A DNA stretch of 64,000 nucleotides, taken from positions 186,001 through 250,000 of the forward strand of contig JAQGOL010000034.1 of the NCBI GenBank assembly GCA_028293625.1, read 5' to 3'. Both the position numbers and the translations under genes were made by a program. Source of the stretch: Chthoniobacteraceae bacterium. Lineage in GTDB: Bacteria; Verrucomicrobiota; Verrucomicrobiia; Chthoniobacterales; Chthoniobacteraceae. Position 1 is the first letter of the stretch. Every line of letters begins with the position of its first letter. Shown here in pieces: positions 63,688 through 64,000 of this stretch. The notes under the pieces were generated by a model, which did not search any database, was not told where the DNA came from, and saw only the letters and a program-made list of their open reading frames with translations.

Positions 63688-64000
63688 ATGCGTTTTCAAA
63701 CTCTTTATGAAGGCCGCGCGATTTTCGCGGCACTCCTCGTCCTAGCCGTTGTCGCCACCCTACTGCATTGGACGTGGTTGTTGGTCATTGCCGGTCTGCT
63801 TTTTATCTTCTGCATCAACTTCTTCCGCGATCCGGATCGGGTGAGCCCCTCGCAGCCGGATCTTGTAGTCGCTGCGGCCGACGGCACCGTGGCCGACATC
63901 ATTGAGATCGAGGAAAATGAAGTGCTGAATACTCGCTGCAAACGCGTTGGCATCTTCCTCTCCGTCTTCGATGTCCACGTCAACCGGGCGCCGATCGAGG
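63688..64000 (+). CDS. psd: Phosphatidylserine decarboxylase, N-terminal part (truncated by window edge)
   Basis: The gene runs off the right edge. About 104 residues are visible: TLYEGRAIFAALLVLAVVAT (hydrophobic N-terminus), FFRDPDRVSPSQPDLVVAAADG, then VGIFLSVFDVHVNRAPIE. The FFRDP, AADG and DVHVNR motifs identify the phosphatidylserine decarboxylase (short PSD) family, which makes phosphatidylethanolamine. The ATG at 63688 is divergent from the rhodanese gene. The autocatalytic serine lies outside the window. Confidence 0.92.
   Translation, partial: MRFQTLYEGRAIFAALLVLAVVATLLHWTWLLVIAGLLFIFCINFFRDPDRVSPSQPDLVVAAADGTVADIIEIEENEVLNTRCKRVGIFLSVFDVHVNRAPIE

Noticed and set aside
1-64000. CRISPR arrays, insertion sequences or prophage genes
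   Set aside because: No regularly spaced repeats, transposase or integrase motifs or phage structural genes were seen.

Overview
The window looks like a chromosomal segment of a Verrucomicrobiota bacterium, most likely a soil Spartobacteria/Chthoniobacterales-type organism. This is inferred from family content rather than from a search: a planctomycete/verrucomicrobial-type surface cytochrome c protein (DUF1549/DUF1553), a PEP-CTERM exported protein, a 'choice of anchor'-style repeat protein cut by the left edge, an excisionase-type helix-turn-helix on an exported protein, RNase HIII, and a general scarcity of strong Shine-Dalgarno sequences. GC content is moderately high, and no phage, transposase, CRISPR array or rRNA operon is visible.

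Layout. 1-4.7 kb: the start of a large exported repeat protein (minus strand, truncated), two lipoproteins, a divergent MreB-like protein overlapped by an unknown gene, and a small membrane protein. 5.1-9.3 kb: a two-gene RND efflux operon ending in a perfect inverted repeat. 9.4-12.3 kb: rpsO and pnp with a terminator after each and a strongly structured pnp leader. 12.5-17 kb: a GspF/PilC inner-membrane protein, a membrane protein, miaB, larB and a GNAT acetyltransferase. 17.5-22 kb: a PEP-CTERM protein, a helical-bundle protein, then an ECF41 sigma-factor module (NmrA-like reductase, cupin, ECF41 sigma) preceded by a sequence that fits the ECF41 promoter exactly.

22-32.2 kb is the most distinctive block. 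It is a divergent nitrogen-assimilation locus with a urea/guanidine carboxylase, two DUF1989 proteins (carboxyguanidine deiminase-type) and a NikR-like ribbon-helix-helix regulator on the minus strand. A class-I glutamine amidotransferase and a complete ABC importer lie on the plus strand. The intergenic region holds a perfect 10+10 bp palindrome with NikR spacing. The regulator keeps three histidine metal ligands but has Ser in place of the NikR cysteine ligand. No allophanate hydrolase and no recognisable guanidine riboswitch are present.

32.2-41 kb: FabZ-like dehydratase, lipoprotein, GT2 and GT39 glycosyltransferases, PAP2 phosphatase, LolA-like protein, membrane protein, and an active/inactive pair of M16 peptidases. 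41.2-50.7 kb: secretin and secretion ATPase (GspD-GspE, partners of the distant GspF), the surface cytochrome protein, and a hybrid histidine kinase. 50.7-64 kb: housekeeping and metabolic genes (FMN reductase, arginine decarboxylase, bifunctional nuclease, SDR, MutY, RNase HIII, HU-like protein, thioesterase, glucuronoyl esterase-like CE15 protein, tRNA-Gln, GpmI), a SufT-NifU-rhodanese Fe-S cluster, and the start of a phosphatidylserine decarboxylase gene cut by the right edge.
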